Source: a bacterium
GTDB taxonomy: Bacteria; Verrucomicrobiota; Verrucomicrobiia; Limisphaerales; J093
Direction of reading: 5' to 3'
DNA: 64,000 nucleotides
NCBI GenBank assembly: GCA_021780105.1
Contig: JAJXZJ010000065.1
Coordinates: 1 to 64,000, forward strand
Shown here: positions 9,658 through 17,745 of the stretch, piece after piece
Position numbering within the stretch: position 1 is the first letter of the stretch
Layout of the letters: each line of letters begins with the position of its first letter
Notes under the pieces: generated by a model
The model's input: the letters and a program-made list of their open reading frames with translations, nothing else
What the model was told of the DNA's origin: nothing
The model's database searches: none
Position numbers and translations under genes: made by a program

Positions 9658-10182
9658 TCAAACGCGGAATTTATCCAGTCCGCCAAACCGCGCCGTGCCC
9701 GCCGGCCGGGTCAGTTTCCACAAATAATAGCCGAGTGCCAGGATCGCCAGCAGGTTCACCACCTGGGAAAAGCCGTGCCACACGTTGAACGTCCCGGCCG
9801 CCGCCGCCACCTGGGTCGCCGTGCTGAGCGGCGAGTAGCGGATCCGCTCCAGTTCGTGCATCCGCGGCAGCAACCAGTAACCGCCGAGCAGGTTCACGAA
9901 CAGCAGCCCGGTCAGCAGCGTGGCCCGCCGGCCTTCTCCCCGCCGGCCGAAGTAAAGATATTCCACCAGCAGGTGCAGCAGGCCGATCACCGCGCACCAC
10001 TGTTGCATCAGAAACAGCCGGCCGATGATGACCTCCGCCACGCGGCCGCGGTATGCCAGGGGCAGGAAGCCCTGCATCTCCGTCGAAAAAATGGCCGGTC
10101 CGCCCACCAGCGTAAAAAACACCACCGCCCCGAACCAGACGGCGGCGTTCAGCACGCCAACGAAGCGAATGAATGCCTGCAT
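9658..10182 (-). CDS. DUF4149-family integral membrane protein
   Basis: This 174-residue protein has four predicted membrane segments: about residues 5-28 (FVGVLNAAVWFGAVVFFTLV), 55-80, 88-105 and 138-160. The N-terminal N/W/G/G pattern (NAAVWFGAVVFFTLVGGP) matches DUF4149/TMEM205-like proteins, whose biochemical role is not established. The ATG at 10182 is directly followed by the first membrane helix. It lies downstream of a large anchored protein gene on the same strand with a 62-bp gap, so the two may share a transcript. Confidence 0.6.
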   Translation of the reverse strand: MQAFIRFVGVLNAAVWFGAVVFFTLVGGPAIFSTEMQGFLPLAYRGRVAEVIIGRLFLMQQWCAVIGLLHLLVEYLYFGRRGEGRRATLLTGLLFVNLLGGYWLLPRMHELERIRYSPLSTATQVAAAAGTFNVWHGFSQVVNLLAILALGYYLWKLTRPAGTARFGGLDKFRV

Positions 10183-10244
10183 AGGCGGAGACTAGTTCCG
10201 TGCCGCAGGCGTGCCAAGCGTGGAATCCACCGCCGGCGCGGTTT

Positions 10245-11729
10245 TCACACGCCATCGGCGCGAAACACCCGCTGTGGCATCGCTTCCTCCTGGTCCGGTG
10301 CCGGGATTTGGCCGGTCGGTCCCACCGACCAGAGGCGCCAGCCGGCGCCCTCGCGCTGGTAGCCGAACGGCCGTCCGCCAAACGGGTCCGCCGGCACGGC
10401 GGGCAGCCATTCCGGCACGAGTTCCTCCAGCCGGTCGGGCCAGCGGCCGTGTGCCTCGCGGAAGCCGCGCAGCGCCAGTGTCAGCCGGCAGGATTCCAAA
10501 TAAACCAACCACTGCTGTTGGGACGTCCGCAGCGGTTCCGCCGGCGGCAGGACTTCGATCGAACGCCAGACGGCCGGGCGGTCGAACCACTCACGGAACC
10601 AGCCGCGTCGCATCGTGGGCGCCGGTTCGTCCCGTCGCAAGGCATCGAGCGTGCGGCTCAACCACGCCCCGCGAACTTGCGCGAAATCGTCCGGCCGTGC
10701 CGCCGCGCGCTGCCACGCCTCGATCAGCAGGCCCAAGGGCCGGCCCAGCCGCCGCGCACCCTCCACCGGCGTCACCTCCGGCCGCGTGTCGAGCAACCTG
10801 CCCCACGCCACCTGCACCAGCCGCAGAAGGTCGGACGACATCATCATCGCCGCCTGTCGGAACGCCGCCCGCACCCGCCGCCAGTCCGTCTGCCACGGTT
10901 CGCGATCCTTGACGAGGACGACCGTCGCCGCCCGCGCGTAGGCTGCGTCCAGAGCCGGCAACGCGTTCGTCACCGCCGCCAGCTCGGTCAGCAGGCGTCT
11001 GATCGTTTCCGGCGGCTGGGCCGGACCACGCAACGCCAGCCGGCGCCACGGCCGGGCGACGATCTGGTTCACCTGCTCCACGCCGCGTTCGTCGTAAAAG
11101 GCGGCGAAACTGGCCGGCGGCATCAACCGCGCCTGAAACCGCCACGCCTCGACGAGGCGACCCAGCGCGCCGGCGGTTTCTCCGTGTTGCTCGCGGTCCA
11201 CCGCCCGGAGCAGCGCGTGGGTGATCAGCACGTAGCCCGCGCGCATTTCCCCGGACGTAAACGCCGCCGGCGGCAGCGTGTTCGTGGCCGCCAGAAAGCC
11301 ATCGAAGCAGCGGCTGATCTCCGGATCCTCGCGCAGCCAGAGAATGAGCGCGGCCTGGCTGGCGGACGGCTGCGTGCCGGAGCGCGCCCAGGCGTCAAGC
11401 GTGGAAAAAAAGACCTCGTCCGCGCGCCGGCCCTGCGGGTCCACCCGCATCCGCCGCTCCAGTTCCCGCAACCAGAACCAGCAGTTGTCCGGCGCGAACG
11501 CCGTGCGGGCCAGCGGCGGTTCCTCGGTGAAGGTGATTTCCGGCGCCGGCGCCGGCAGCGGGCTGAAGCCATAGCGCCAGCCAAACCAGGCGAAGAGGGC
11601 GAGAATGAACCCCGCCACACCCAGCGCGATCAGTCCGCGGAACAGGCGTCTGCGATTCGATGGTGACACCGCGTGGCCGACTTTCCGCACCGGCGCGCCA
11701 ACTTGCAAGCGCCGCGATGTTCCACTCAC
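10245..11729 (-). CDS. Single-pass membrane protein of unknown function
   Basis: I do not recognise a characterised family. The 494-residue protein has one N-terminal membrane segment (about residues 33-52, IALGVAGFILALFAWFGW) and a large, Arg- and Trp-rich extracytoplasmic part. The C-terminal 80 residues (LTLALRGFREAHGRWPDRLE ... VPADPFGGRPFGYQ ... LWSVGPTG) resemble the tail often seen in pseudopilin-related hypothetical proteins of Verrucomicrobiota and Planctomycetota. The first 25 residues before the membrane segment are weakly supported, and a later start (GTG near residue 20) is possible. Part of its N-terminal coding region reappears as a decayed copy near 14.02-14.14 kb. Confidence 0.6.
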   Translation of the reverse strand: MSGTSRRLQVGAPVRKVGHAVSPSNRRRLFRGLIALGVAGFILALFAWFGWRYGFSPLPAPAPEITFTEEPPLARTAFAPDNCWFWLRELERRMRVDPQGRRADEVFFSTLDAWARSGTQPSASQAALILWLREDPEISRCFDGFLAATNTLPPAAFTSGEMRAGYVLITHALLRAVDREQHGETAGALGRLVEAWRFQARLMPPASFAAFYDERGVEQVNQIVARPWRRLALRGPAQPPETIRRLLTELAAVTNALPALDAAYARAATVVLVKDREPWQTDWRRVRAAFRQAAMMMSSDLLRLVQVAWGRLLDTRPEVTPVEGARRLGRPLGLLIEAWQRAAARPDDFAQVRGAWLSRTLDALRRDEPAPTMRRGWFREWFDRPAVWRSIEVLPPAEPLRTSQQQWLVYLESCRLTLALRGFREAHGRWPDRLEELVPEWLPAVPADPFGGRPFGYQREGAGWRLWSVGPTGQIPAPDQEEAMPQRVFRADGV

Positions 11730-11896
11730 GCGGACACGGCCGGCGCGGAACCGTGTCCGAACCGGGCGCCGGCATCGCCAGAAAAATGCGCTCTTTACCG
11801 CAAAATGGTTGCCCGGAGCCGTGGGTGATTACGCCGATCGCGCACGAACTCGCGGGCAATTCAAGCCCCGTCAACCACTGTTGAGCAGGCAAGGAA

Positions 11897-11926
11897 ACGG
11901 CCGGCGCAGTTGCCCGTACCGGCCGT
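11897..11926 (-). terminator. Hairpin downstream of PEP-CTERM gene
   Basis: An 8-bp perfect inverted repeat (ACGGCCGG / CCGGCCGT) with a 14-base loop lies 30 bp beyond the stop codon of the minus-strand PEP-CTERM gene. On that strand it is followed by TTCC, so the T-tract is short. It is a plausible but weak intrinsic terminator. Confidence 0.45.
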
Positions 11927-11955
11927 CATTCGATTCCAATCTGCTGCTGGTGCCG

Positions 11956-12591
11956 CTATGCTGCCGCACAAATCCTGCGGCAGACACGGAAGCCGGCAAA
12001 GCCCAGCAGCAATACCACGCCGGACACCGTCGTCGGTTCCGGGATGACGTAGCCGGGGTTGATCACCGGCGCCAAGGCGGCTCCGTTGTTGTCGAACATC
12101 CCATCAACTCCAGCGACGAAGAAGCCCGGGGTAACATCAGCCAGGCCATCGTCCGCGACCCCGACGACGTTGAAGTTGATGGTCCCAATCACGAAGGGAA
12201 GCCCGTTCACGGGCCCGTTGGCCAGGGTTGCGGCCTCGAAGGTTTTCACTTCATCCACTCCCGGCGCGACGTTCTTCACCAATCCCCCGCTGCCCGGGCT
12301 GAAGTTGAATTGGAAACCCGCAGGCAGAAGCTCCACATCACCCAGGTAACCAAGCTCGGTGTTGTCGAACTGGACGGACACGCCATAGGATGAAATCCCG
12401 GTTCCGCCCGCCTGCAGGAGAATATCCACGTTGATGTTTTGGCCGACAGTTGCGGTCAGCGTGTTTTGGATGCCCGCCGTCAGCGGGTCCATGTCAATGC
12501 TGAGGATTTGGGCTTGAGCCACCGATCCGAACAGCAGGGTTGCCGCCGCGCCAACAAGACGCCAGCGCACGATTCGGTTTGCGTTGTTCAT
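11956..12591 (-). CDS. PEP-CTERM sorting domain surface protein (cohesin-like body)
   Basis: This 211-residue exported protein has a signal peptide (LVGAAATLLFGSVAQAQ, about residues 12-28). A beta-rich body follows (QNTLTATVGQNINVDILLQ ... GISSYGVSVQFDNTELGY ... VGTINFNVVGVADDG), resembling the cohesin-type fold often found in PEP-CTERM proteins. It ends in a classical PEP-CTERM signal: VIPEPTTVSG, a hydrophobic helix and a basic RVCRRI end. Such proteins are cut by exosortase and placed on the cell surface; no exosortase gene is in the window. I chose MNNANR at 12591 because the signal peptide follows it; the longer frame reads through a hairpin. Confidence 0.85.
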   Translation of the reverse strand: MNNANRIVRWRLVGAAATLLFGSVAQAQILSIDMDPLTAGIQNTLTATVGQNINVDILLQAGGTGISSYGVSVQFDNTELGYLGDVELLPAGFQFNFSPGSGGLVKNVAPGVDEVKTFEAATLANGPVNGLPFVIGTINFNVVGVADDGLADVTPGFFVAGVDGMFDNNGAALAPVINPGYVIPEPTTVSGVVLLLGFAGFRVCRRICAAA

Positions 12592-12630
12592 AGGTTGTTT
12601 GCTGTTTACGAGACTGCGTATTCCGCGTCT

Positions 12631-12674
12631 GGCCGGGCGTGTCCTGCGGTGTTGAGACCGTGACACGCCCGGCC
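12631..12674. terminator. Strong bidirectional hairpin between two surface-protein genes
   Basis: GGCCGGGCGTGTC at 12631-12643 pairs perfectly with GACACGCCCGGCC at 12662-12674 (13 bp, 18-base loop). It lies after the dockerin-ended gene and before the start of the PEP-CTERM gene, both on the minus strand. It could end transcription of the first or shape the leader of the second. There is no clear T-tract on the minus strand. Confidence 0.55.
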
Positions 12675-12717
12675 CGTTTAGTCATTTTGAGACTGGATTG
12701 TTCTGTTTGCCGTCAAC

Positions 12718-13740
12718 TCACGGGCTTTCGTCCGGGCTGGATTGGCCAAACTGTGTTCGGAGGACGTTGAAGTCGGGCAACCCAACCACGCCATCCCCGT
12801 TGAGGTCCCCTTCCAGTTCGACTGCAGCCCGATCTGTGACCACCGCCAGCGGCGGAGGGACAGCCGAACTGGGTGAATTGCCAGTGCCCTGCCCCATCTC
12901 GTCCAATTGGATTTGGAAGACTGGCGGAGGGGGGGCTGGTATTTGGATCGGCGTAAACGCCGGGTAAGGAATCTTAAATGTCACCACCATGTCAGGCTCA
13001 AGCTCGAGGGTGGTCGGATAGAGGTTTCCGTCTTGCAGGACCGTCCAGTCATCGGTCCCAAACTGCTTGGGATCGATGCCGCTCACCAGGTCCTCCAAAC
13101 GGGGCAGGCTTGATGCGGCCGGCGTGAAGAACCGGGCGTCGTGGATGATCAGCGGCTTGTCCGGAAAATCCGGATCCCAAACCCGCGGATTGGACACCCG
13201 CACGAGCCAGCCGACCGGTGTCTGGATTTTGTAAATGTGGCAGAGCCACGCCCGGGCCACGCGCTGTCCGTTGAACGTCCACCATGCTTCCATGTGAACG
13301 TGCAGCCGGCACGGCCGCAGATGGATTCCGAAGTGCATCGGCGAGCCGGGCGGAGCCGCCGGCACAGTCGGGTTGTTGGTCCACCAGCCGTAACGGATTG
13401 TGAGTTGGTCGAAGCCATAACCGGGATGCTGGGGATTGCCCTTCCACCCGGGGACGTAATCCACCTTGGGCAAACCCCACAGAGGATTCGGGAACGTGCT
13501 TACAACATCAGCCACTCCCCCGGGGAAAATCCCGTAGATGACGATCTCCAGGTCGTTGATTGGTCCGGGAAAGTTGGGAACACGCAGATCGAAATTACAC
13601 AGATCTGTGTGAATCCGTTTGAACGATAACGGCGCCTGCGCCGTCGCCGGGGACGACGAGATCCCCACCAAAAGGAGGCTGCCCAATAGCAGGATCACTC
13701 CCTGCAAGAACAGCCGCCTTCGCGTCGAGATGTATCTCAT
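12718..13740 (-). CDS. Secreted protein with C-terminal dockerin-type repeat
   Basis: This 340-residue protein starts at MRYISTRRRLFLQG, chosen because AAAGGAGAGG lies just upstream and a signal peptide follows (LQGVILLLGSLLLVGISSSP, cleavage near ATAQA). The body (about residues 40-300) is rich in Trp, Pro and His (HFGIHLRPCRLHVHMEAWW) and matches no family I know. The last 25 residues, GDLNGDGVVGLPDFNVLRTQ, form a single dockerin type I-like calcium-binding repeat. In these phyla it commonly closes secreted proteins. There is no PEP-CTERM helix. Function unknown. Confidence 0.75.
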   Translation of the reverse strand: MRYISTRRRLFLQGVILLLGSLLLVGISSSPATAQAPLSFKRIHTDLCNFDLRVPNFPGPINDLEIVIYGIFPGGVADVVSTFPNPLWGLPKVDYVPGWKGNPQHPGYGFDQLTIRYGWWTNNPTVPAAPPGSPMHFGIHLRPCRLHVHMEAWWTFNGQRVARAWLCHIYKIQTPVGWLVRVSNPRVWDPDFPDKPLIIHDARFFTPAASSLPRLEDLVSGIDPKQFGTDDWTVLQDGNLYPTTLELEPDMVVTFKIPYPAFTPIQIPAPPPPVFQIQLDEMGQGTGNSPSSAVPPPLAVVTDRAAVELEGDLNGDGVVGLPDFNVLRTQFGQSSPDESP

Positions 13741-14019
13741 AAGGATGCCTCTCCTTTCTAGGGTCTTTTGTTGTGGTTGCTTGGAACCATGGTTAGGTTC
13801 TGCCATTGCCGTCCGTCCCCGGCCGTTTCGCGCCACGGCAAAACACCCGTTGGCGCGTTGCGCAACGGGGGCAGTTGGCGATTATTAGCTAATACTTAGC
13901 ATCCTCAGTGCGGTGCCGAAAGTCGGCTGTTAAGCCTACACGCCTCGCGCACGGGCACGCACGTTGCGACATCAAGGGGAGGAATAAGAAGCGCGGCGGA
14001 TCGTGGAGGTGGAATCTCA

Positions 14020-14135
14020 AATACTGGCACGAGAACCGGCAGTTGCCCGGCCCGACCGCAAGGCGGGTCAGCGGCGGTTCCCCCGTGAAGATGATTTCCG
14101 GCGCCGGCAGGCGACTGAAACGGCTGCCGCCAGCC
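14020..14135 (-). pseudogene. Relic of the N-terminal part of the gene at 10245-11729
   Basis: This stretch matches about 11465-11585 in the same orientation. It includes the shared string AGCGGCGGTTCC and, after one or two changes, TGATTTCCGGCGCCGG, with a short deletion in the GCCGGC repeat. The corresponding protein segment in the intact gene covers PAPAPEITFTEEPPLAR. Substitutions and indels break the frame. It appears to be a partial duplication in decay. Confidence 0.6.
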
Positions 14136-14269
14136 GAACTAGCACGGCTTCGCTCTGTCGTCGGCCGGCTCAGTCCGGCGCCGCCGAGGTGGCGTCGTGC
14201 GCGATCAGTTCAGCGCCATGCATGTCCAGGCCGGCCGGACCAGACCCGGCCGGACCAGGGCACGAACGC

Positions 14270-14610
14270 CTCAACGTCCTCTTCGCCGAAGCCCAGATGC
14301 TGGCGGTGGACATCTGCGACACGCGGAATCCGTTCATCGCAAGAATCCAAATCCCGCCTGCCGCCAAGCCAGATGCGCCCGCCTGGGCATGGTCTATGTC
14401 TATGACGCCAACGAATTCGCTCCCACGCCGGAGCCAATCCCACACAACCCCGCCAGCGGACAAAAGCAAGGCGAACACCTGTGCGGCTGCACCAGTACGC
14501 TGAGCGTCGAATACGAAGGCCAGGGGCGGACCAATGATCAACAATCCATGGCCTGGCTGCGCAGCACGTTGAAGGAATCGGGAATTCCCGAAACGTGGCC
14601 GGGGCGTTCG
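14270..14610 (+). pseudogene. Relic of a sugar isomerase (TIM-barrel) gene
   Basis: One frame reads LSVEYEGQGRTNDQQSMAWL followed by RSTLKESGIPET. This aligns with the C-terminus of the isomerase at 45467-46336 (LSIECEGQGGPMIEQSLAWL, RATLKELGISET). Upstream, DTRNPFIAR weakly matches MDTGNTFIAGR of the same protein. The interval between is shorter than in the intact gene, and no start or continuous frame remains. It is a decayed, internally deleted paralogue or duplicate. Confidence 0.65.
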
Positions 14611-14954
14611 ACCGCTGGCCGAATATCGGAGCCTGCCAGCGAGCGTCACGCGGCGCGCCACCAACGACGACCGAACTGGCTTTCGTGGTCGAGTTTGACA
14701 GCTTCATCCCCAGCCCCACGGGATACCCTTTTGGCCACGACGCCCCTTGCCTTGGCGCGCGGGGAGCCTCGGTCGGCACTCCAACAGCCGCCATCGAGGC
14801 TGGCAAGTCACCCCATTTCGTTTCTGCTAACGCTCCTTTCCCCAGCCATTTGCGCCAGACTCGTTGGCGAAATGAGTGCTCAACCTTTCCCAAGGCGGGC
14901 GCACTCGGAAGACATGCCCGCAGAGTGACGGCATGCGCCTCACGGTAGGCGATG

Positions 14955-15215
14955 GCGGATCTCCCAACGGTGTTGGAAGACGCTGAGATGACGCCTGATC
15001 AGCACTTCGGTGTGATCGTTAGCAAAACCCCGACCTCCGTTCTGGGCGACAACGAGTATGCTCCCGCAGCCGCGCTGTCTCCCCGATCTCCAGATAAACC
15101 GTGCCACTGGCTTGGTCGAAACGGCTCTCGGCCACTTCCCAGTTCGAACCCAAAACCAGCAATTTTTGCAATAGGTTTTCGGGCGTCACGCCCTCGGGCT
15201 GGCGGTCCGTTCCGC
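14955..15215 (-). pseudogene. Possible ISL3-family transposase N-terminal relic
   Basis: On the minus strand, ENLLQKLLVLGSNWEVAESR and FDQASGTVYLEIGETARLRE resemble the N-terminus of ISL3-type transposases. After a stop, another frame reads RRHLSVFQHRWEIRH, resembling the family's 'RHLD.FQ' segment. The zinc-finger cysteines are lost and the frame is broken. The match is short, so this is a tentative call. Confidence 0.35.
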
Positions 15216-15443
15216 TGGAAACAGCGGAAAACCTGCAATGAGACGAGTCATTGCCATGACCGACGGGCAGAAATATAGACTGTAAGTAGTAGGAAAATAC
15301 TCCGTATGTAACTGATACATAGGCCATCGCCTCCGCACCTTTCGGAAGGGCAACCGAAGCGTGGACACCGACCTGTCAGGCCGGAGCACGCCAACGGCTG
15401 GGAGTCGGTGGTTGAAACAACCACACCGACCAAAAGACACACC

Positions 15444-16100
15444 ATGAATCACCTTAAACCGATGGCCACGCTGGCTGGTTTGGCCAGCTTAATTGGCATC
15501 AACCAAGCCGGCGCGGGCATCTTCATAGACACCTCGCCTGGGACGGCCGCGCCACCGGCCACGCTGGGCGGCTACAGCATGATTGGCTTTCCCGCCGATC
15601 TCTCGGCGGAAGGCTCCCTGACCACCTCCCTGACCCCGCCGGCCAGCGCCCCGGTGACCGGCAACCTGACCTTCGGCACCGCCGTCGAGCACGACCAGAT
15701 CGGCTCGCTCTGGAGCACCTGGAGCCACGGTTACGCCGGCGCCGTGTATTACACCGACAGTTACAAGCTCAACCTGACGCTGCCGGGCGGCACGCTGGCC
15801 TTCTACCTCTACCTTCAGCCCAACATCTACGACGACTTCACCTTCGACGTGACCACCGAGTCGGCCGTGGAAACCTCCATCACCATCAACGGCAACGGCG
15901 GAGCGCGCTATATCGGGGTTTACTCCGACGATCCGCTGGACCCGGTCACCTTCGTGTTCATCAAGAACCCCGCCCAGGACGCCGACGGCTTCGCCGTCGG
16001 TGAGTTCGGCATCAATGTGCCCGAGCCGGGTGCGTTCGCCTGGGTAACGGCGCTCGGATTGGCTGGACTGGTCTTTGCGCGGCGTGCCCAAACACGTTGA
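15444..16100 (+). CDS. PEP-CTERM sorting domain surface protein
   Basis: This 218-residue exported protein starts MNHLKPMATLAGLASLIGI and has a signal peptide ending near NQAGAG. The body is Thr/Ser/Gly-rich and beta-structured (GAVYYTDSYKLNLTLPGGTL, YDDFTFDVTTESAVETSITI). The end is a standard PEP-CTERM signal: NVPEPGAFAWVTALGLAGLV followed by FARRAQTR. Proteins of this type are anchored or released by an exosortase. It is 51 bp upstream of the Big_1 secreted protein on the same strand and may be co-expressed with it. Confidence 0.85.
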   Translation: MNHLKPMATLAGLASLIGINQAGAGIFIDTSPGTAAPPATLGGYSMIGFPADLSAEGSLTTSLTPPASAPVTGNLTFGTAVEHDQIGSLWSTWSHGYAGAVYYTDSYKLNLTLPGGTLAFYLYLQPNIYDDFTFDVTTESAVETSITINGNGGARYIGVYSDDPLDPVTFVFIKNPAQDADGFAVGEFGINVPEPGAFAWVTALGLAGLVFARRAQTR

Positions 16101-16150
16101 AACAAGCAGTGGTTTCATACACTCAGTGCATACATCCAACATCAAATCAT

Positions 16151-17554
16151 ATGAAAAAGACAATTTGCATTAAAGTGGCTGCGTTAGTGGCATTGGTTGC
16201 CTCAGCCGCGCTGGGCCAGGCCGCGCCATGCCCAGGTCAAACCTCGGTGAACGTGGCGTTCATCGGCAGTCCCAGCGTAATCAACGGCGGCAGTTACGGC
16301 ACGAGCGGATCGGATTTTGCCGTGTTTAACTTCCAAAACCTGGCGCCGGCCAATGTTGATGCAGCCCATCTGGCGGCATTCGACACCATCGTGCTCAACG
16401 TGGCCAGTTGGGAGTTGTATTGTAACATCAACAACCTCTCTGCTGCCTCCAAGGCAGCTTTGATTGCCTGGGTCGGCGAGGGACACAAGTTGATCATCGG
16501 CGATAGCGAGTGCTCGTCGCAGGACTACAGTTGGCTGCCGTTTCCATTCACCACCAGCAATCCGGGCGCAATGGGAGCTAGTGGCCAGGCCGTGATCGTT
16601 GAGGAGAATACGCTCTCCAGCACCGACCCGATGAGTCCCTACTACGTGGACATGAACGCGTTGTCCTGGAGCACGGATGCCGTGGGCGACGCCAATGTGA
16701 TGGTCACTTTGGACCCAAATTGGAACATCGACATGACGGCGGTGAACTACTTGGGCGCCACCGGACCTGTTCACACATACGCCGAGTATTCATCGGATGG
16801 CGTCAATAAGGGGCTGATCATCTACAACGGTTTCGACAAGGACTACCAACCATGGGATCCAGCAAACACGCTCACGAAGATGTTTCTGCTGGAACTAAAG
16901 CAGCCATTCAATCCTTCGTGCCTGGGTGGAACGGTGACCGTGGTGGGGATTTCGCTAAACCCGTACACTGCGGATAATCCCATAGGGACGACGCATACCG
17001 TCACCGCTCGCGTGGCCAACCAGCTCGGCAACGGCATTGCGGGCGTCACCGTGAACTTCGCGGTGACTTCTGGCCCCAATGCAGGCACCACCGGAACGGG
17101 CACAACCGATGCTGACGGCAATGTGAGTTTCACTTACACCAGCAATGGAACGTCCGGAACCGACACCATTGTCGCCTCGTTCACGGACACCTCCGGAGCG
17201 CTGGTCAAATCGCGGGAGGTCACGAAGAACTGGGTCGGCTGCGCGCCGCCGGAGGCTTCATGCACACCGTCGCAGAAGGTAGCGAACAATCCGCGCTACT
17301 ATCGCGAGCTCACTGCCAAGAGCGACTGCTATGCGGCGGCGGAACTGCAACTCTTCGTCGGCGACACGGCGACACCGGCCTTCAAGGCCGGGCCGTTTGC
17401 CAGCGGGGATGTGATCCGCATCAGCCAAGGCGCCAAGGCCACCACCAAACCCGGCAGCTACGGCGTCGCAGCCATCATCACCGTCAAGGGACAGGGACAA
17501 GTCTGGGCGGTTGATCCGCTCGGCGCTGTGTCAGCCATTGTGATCTGTCCATAA
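16151..17554 (+). CDS. Secreted protein with a bacterial Ig-like (Big_1) domain
   Basis: This 467-residue protein starts MKKTICIKVAALVALVASAA with a clear signal peptide ending near LGQA. Residues 30-260 (VNVAFIGSPSVINGGSYGTS, LAAFDTIVLNVASWELYC, GHKLIIGDSECSSQDYSWLP) look like a Rossmann-type class I amidotransferase-like module of the kind seen in extracellular proteins. Residues about 275-375 are an invasin-type Big_1 Ig domain (TVTARVANQLGNGIAGVTVN, NAGTTGTGTTDADGNVSFTY). A Cys-containing C-terminal segment follows. There is no PEP-CTERM or dockerin end. A strong terminator lies 60 bp downstream. Substrate or partner unknown. Confidence 0.75.
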   Translation: MKKTICIKVAALVALVASAALGQAAPCPGQTSVNVAFIGSPSVINGGSYGTSGSDFAVFNFQNLAPANVDAAHLAAFDTIVLNVASWELYCNINNLSAASKAALIAWVGEGHKLIIGDSECSSQDYSWLPFPFTTSNPGAMGASGQAVIVEENTLSSTDPMSPYYVDMNALSWSTDAVGDANVMVTLDPNWNIDMTAVNYLGATGPVHTYAEYSSDGVNKGLIIYNGFDKDYQPWDPANTLTKMFLLELKQPFNPSCLGGTVTVVGISLNPYTADNPIGTTHTVTARVANQLGNGIAGVTVNFAVTSGPNAGTTGTGTTDADGNVSFTYTSNGTSGTDTIVASFTDTSGALVKSREVTKNWVGCAPPEASCTPSQKVANNPRYYRELTAKSDCYAAAELQLFVGDTATPAFKAGPFASGDVIRISQGAKATTKPGSYGVAAIITVKGQGQVWAVDPLGAVSAIVICP

Positions 17555-17612
17555 CCCGAGTTGGGAGTCCAGGGTTGTTGCCGCCTGAACCGCGGCAACA
17601 ACCGATGCCATG

Positions 17613-17644
17613 CCCCGGCAGTAAAATGCCGGGGTCTTTTGTTT
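17613..17644 (+). terminator. Rho-independent terminator
   Basis: CCCCGGCA (17613-17620) and TGCCGGGG (17627-17634) form a perfect 8-bp stem with loop GTAAAA. It is followed by TCTTTTGTTT. It lies 58 bp after the Big_1 protein gene and before ubiA, so it separates the two transcription units. Confidence 0.9.
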
Positions 17645-17745
17645 GCCGCCACGTCGGCGAACCAGTCGTCCCCCCCCCTCTGCGAATTCGGCCTCATGAC
17701 CAGGCTTGCGTTGACCGGCCACTCCGGGTTCAAAATCAGTGCCGG

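Larger units (their letters stand above)
13837..15443. other. 1.6-kb degenerate region without an intact gene
   Basis: No frame here looks like an intact gene on either strand. The region contains three recognisable relics, listed separately: a decayed copy of the N-terminal coding part of the gene at 10245-11729, a decayed copy of the 3' part of an isomerase gene like that at 45467-46336, and a piece of an ISL3-like transposase. The rest (about 13.84-14.02, 14.61-14.95 and 15.21-15.44 kb) shows nothing I can name. The last 200 bp, which include an AT-rich stretch near 15280-15320, presumably hold the promoter of the next gene. Confidence 0.6.

Noticed and set aside
14197..14928. Open frame of about 240 codons in the degenerate zone
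   Set aside because: Only a 30-codon piece resembles a protein (the isomerase end). The rest is compositional and frame-broken, so it is called a relic.
17575..17745. N-terminal extension of the UbiA-family protein
   Set aside because: It reads through the terminator hairpin and has no similarity. The conserved UbiA start follows the ATG at 17746.
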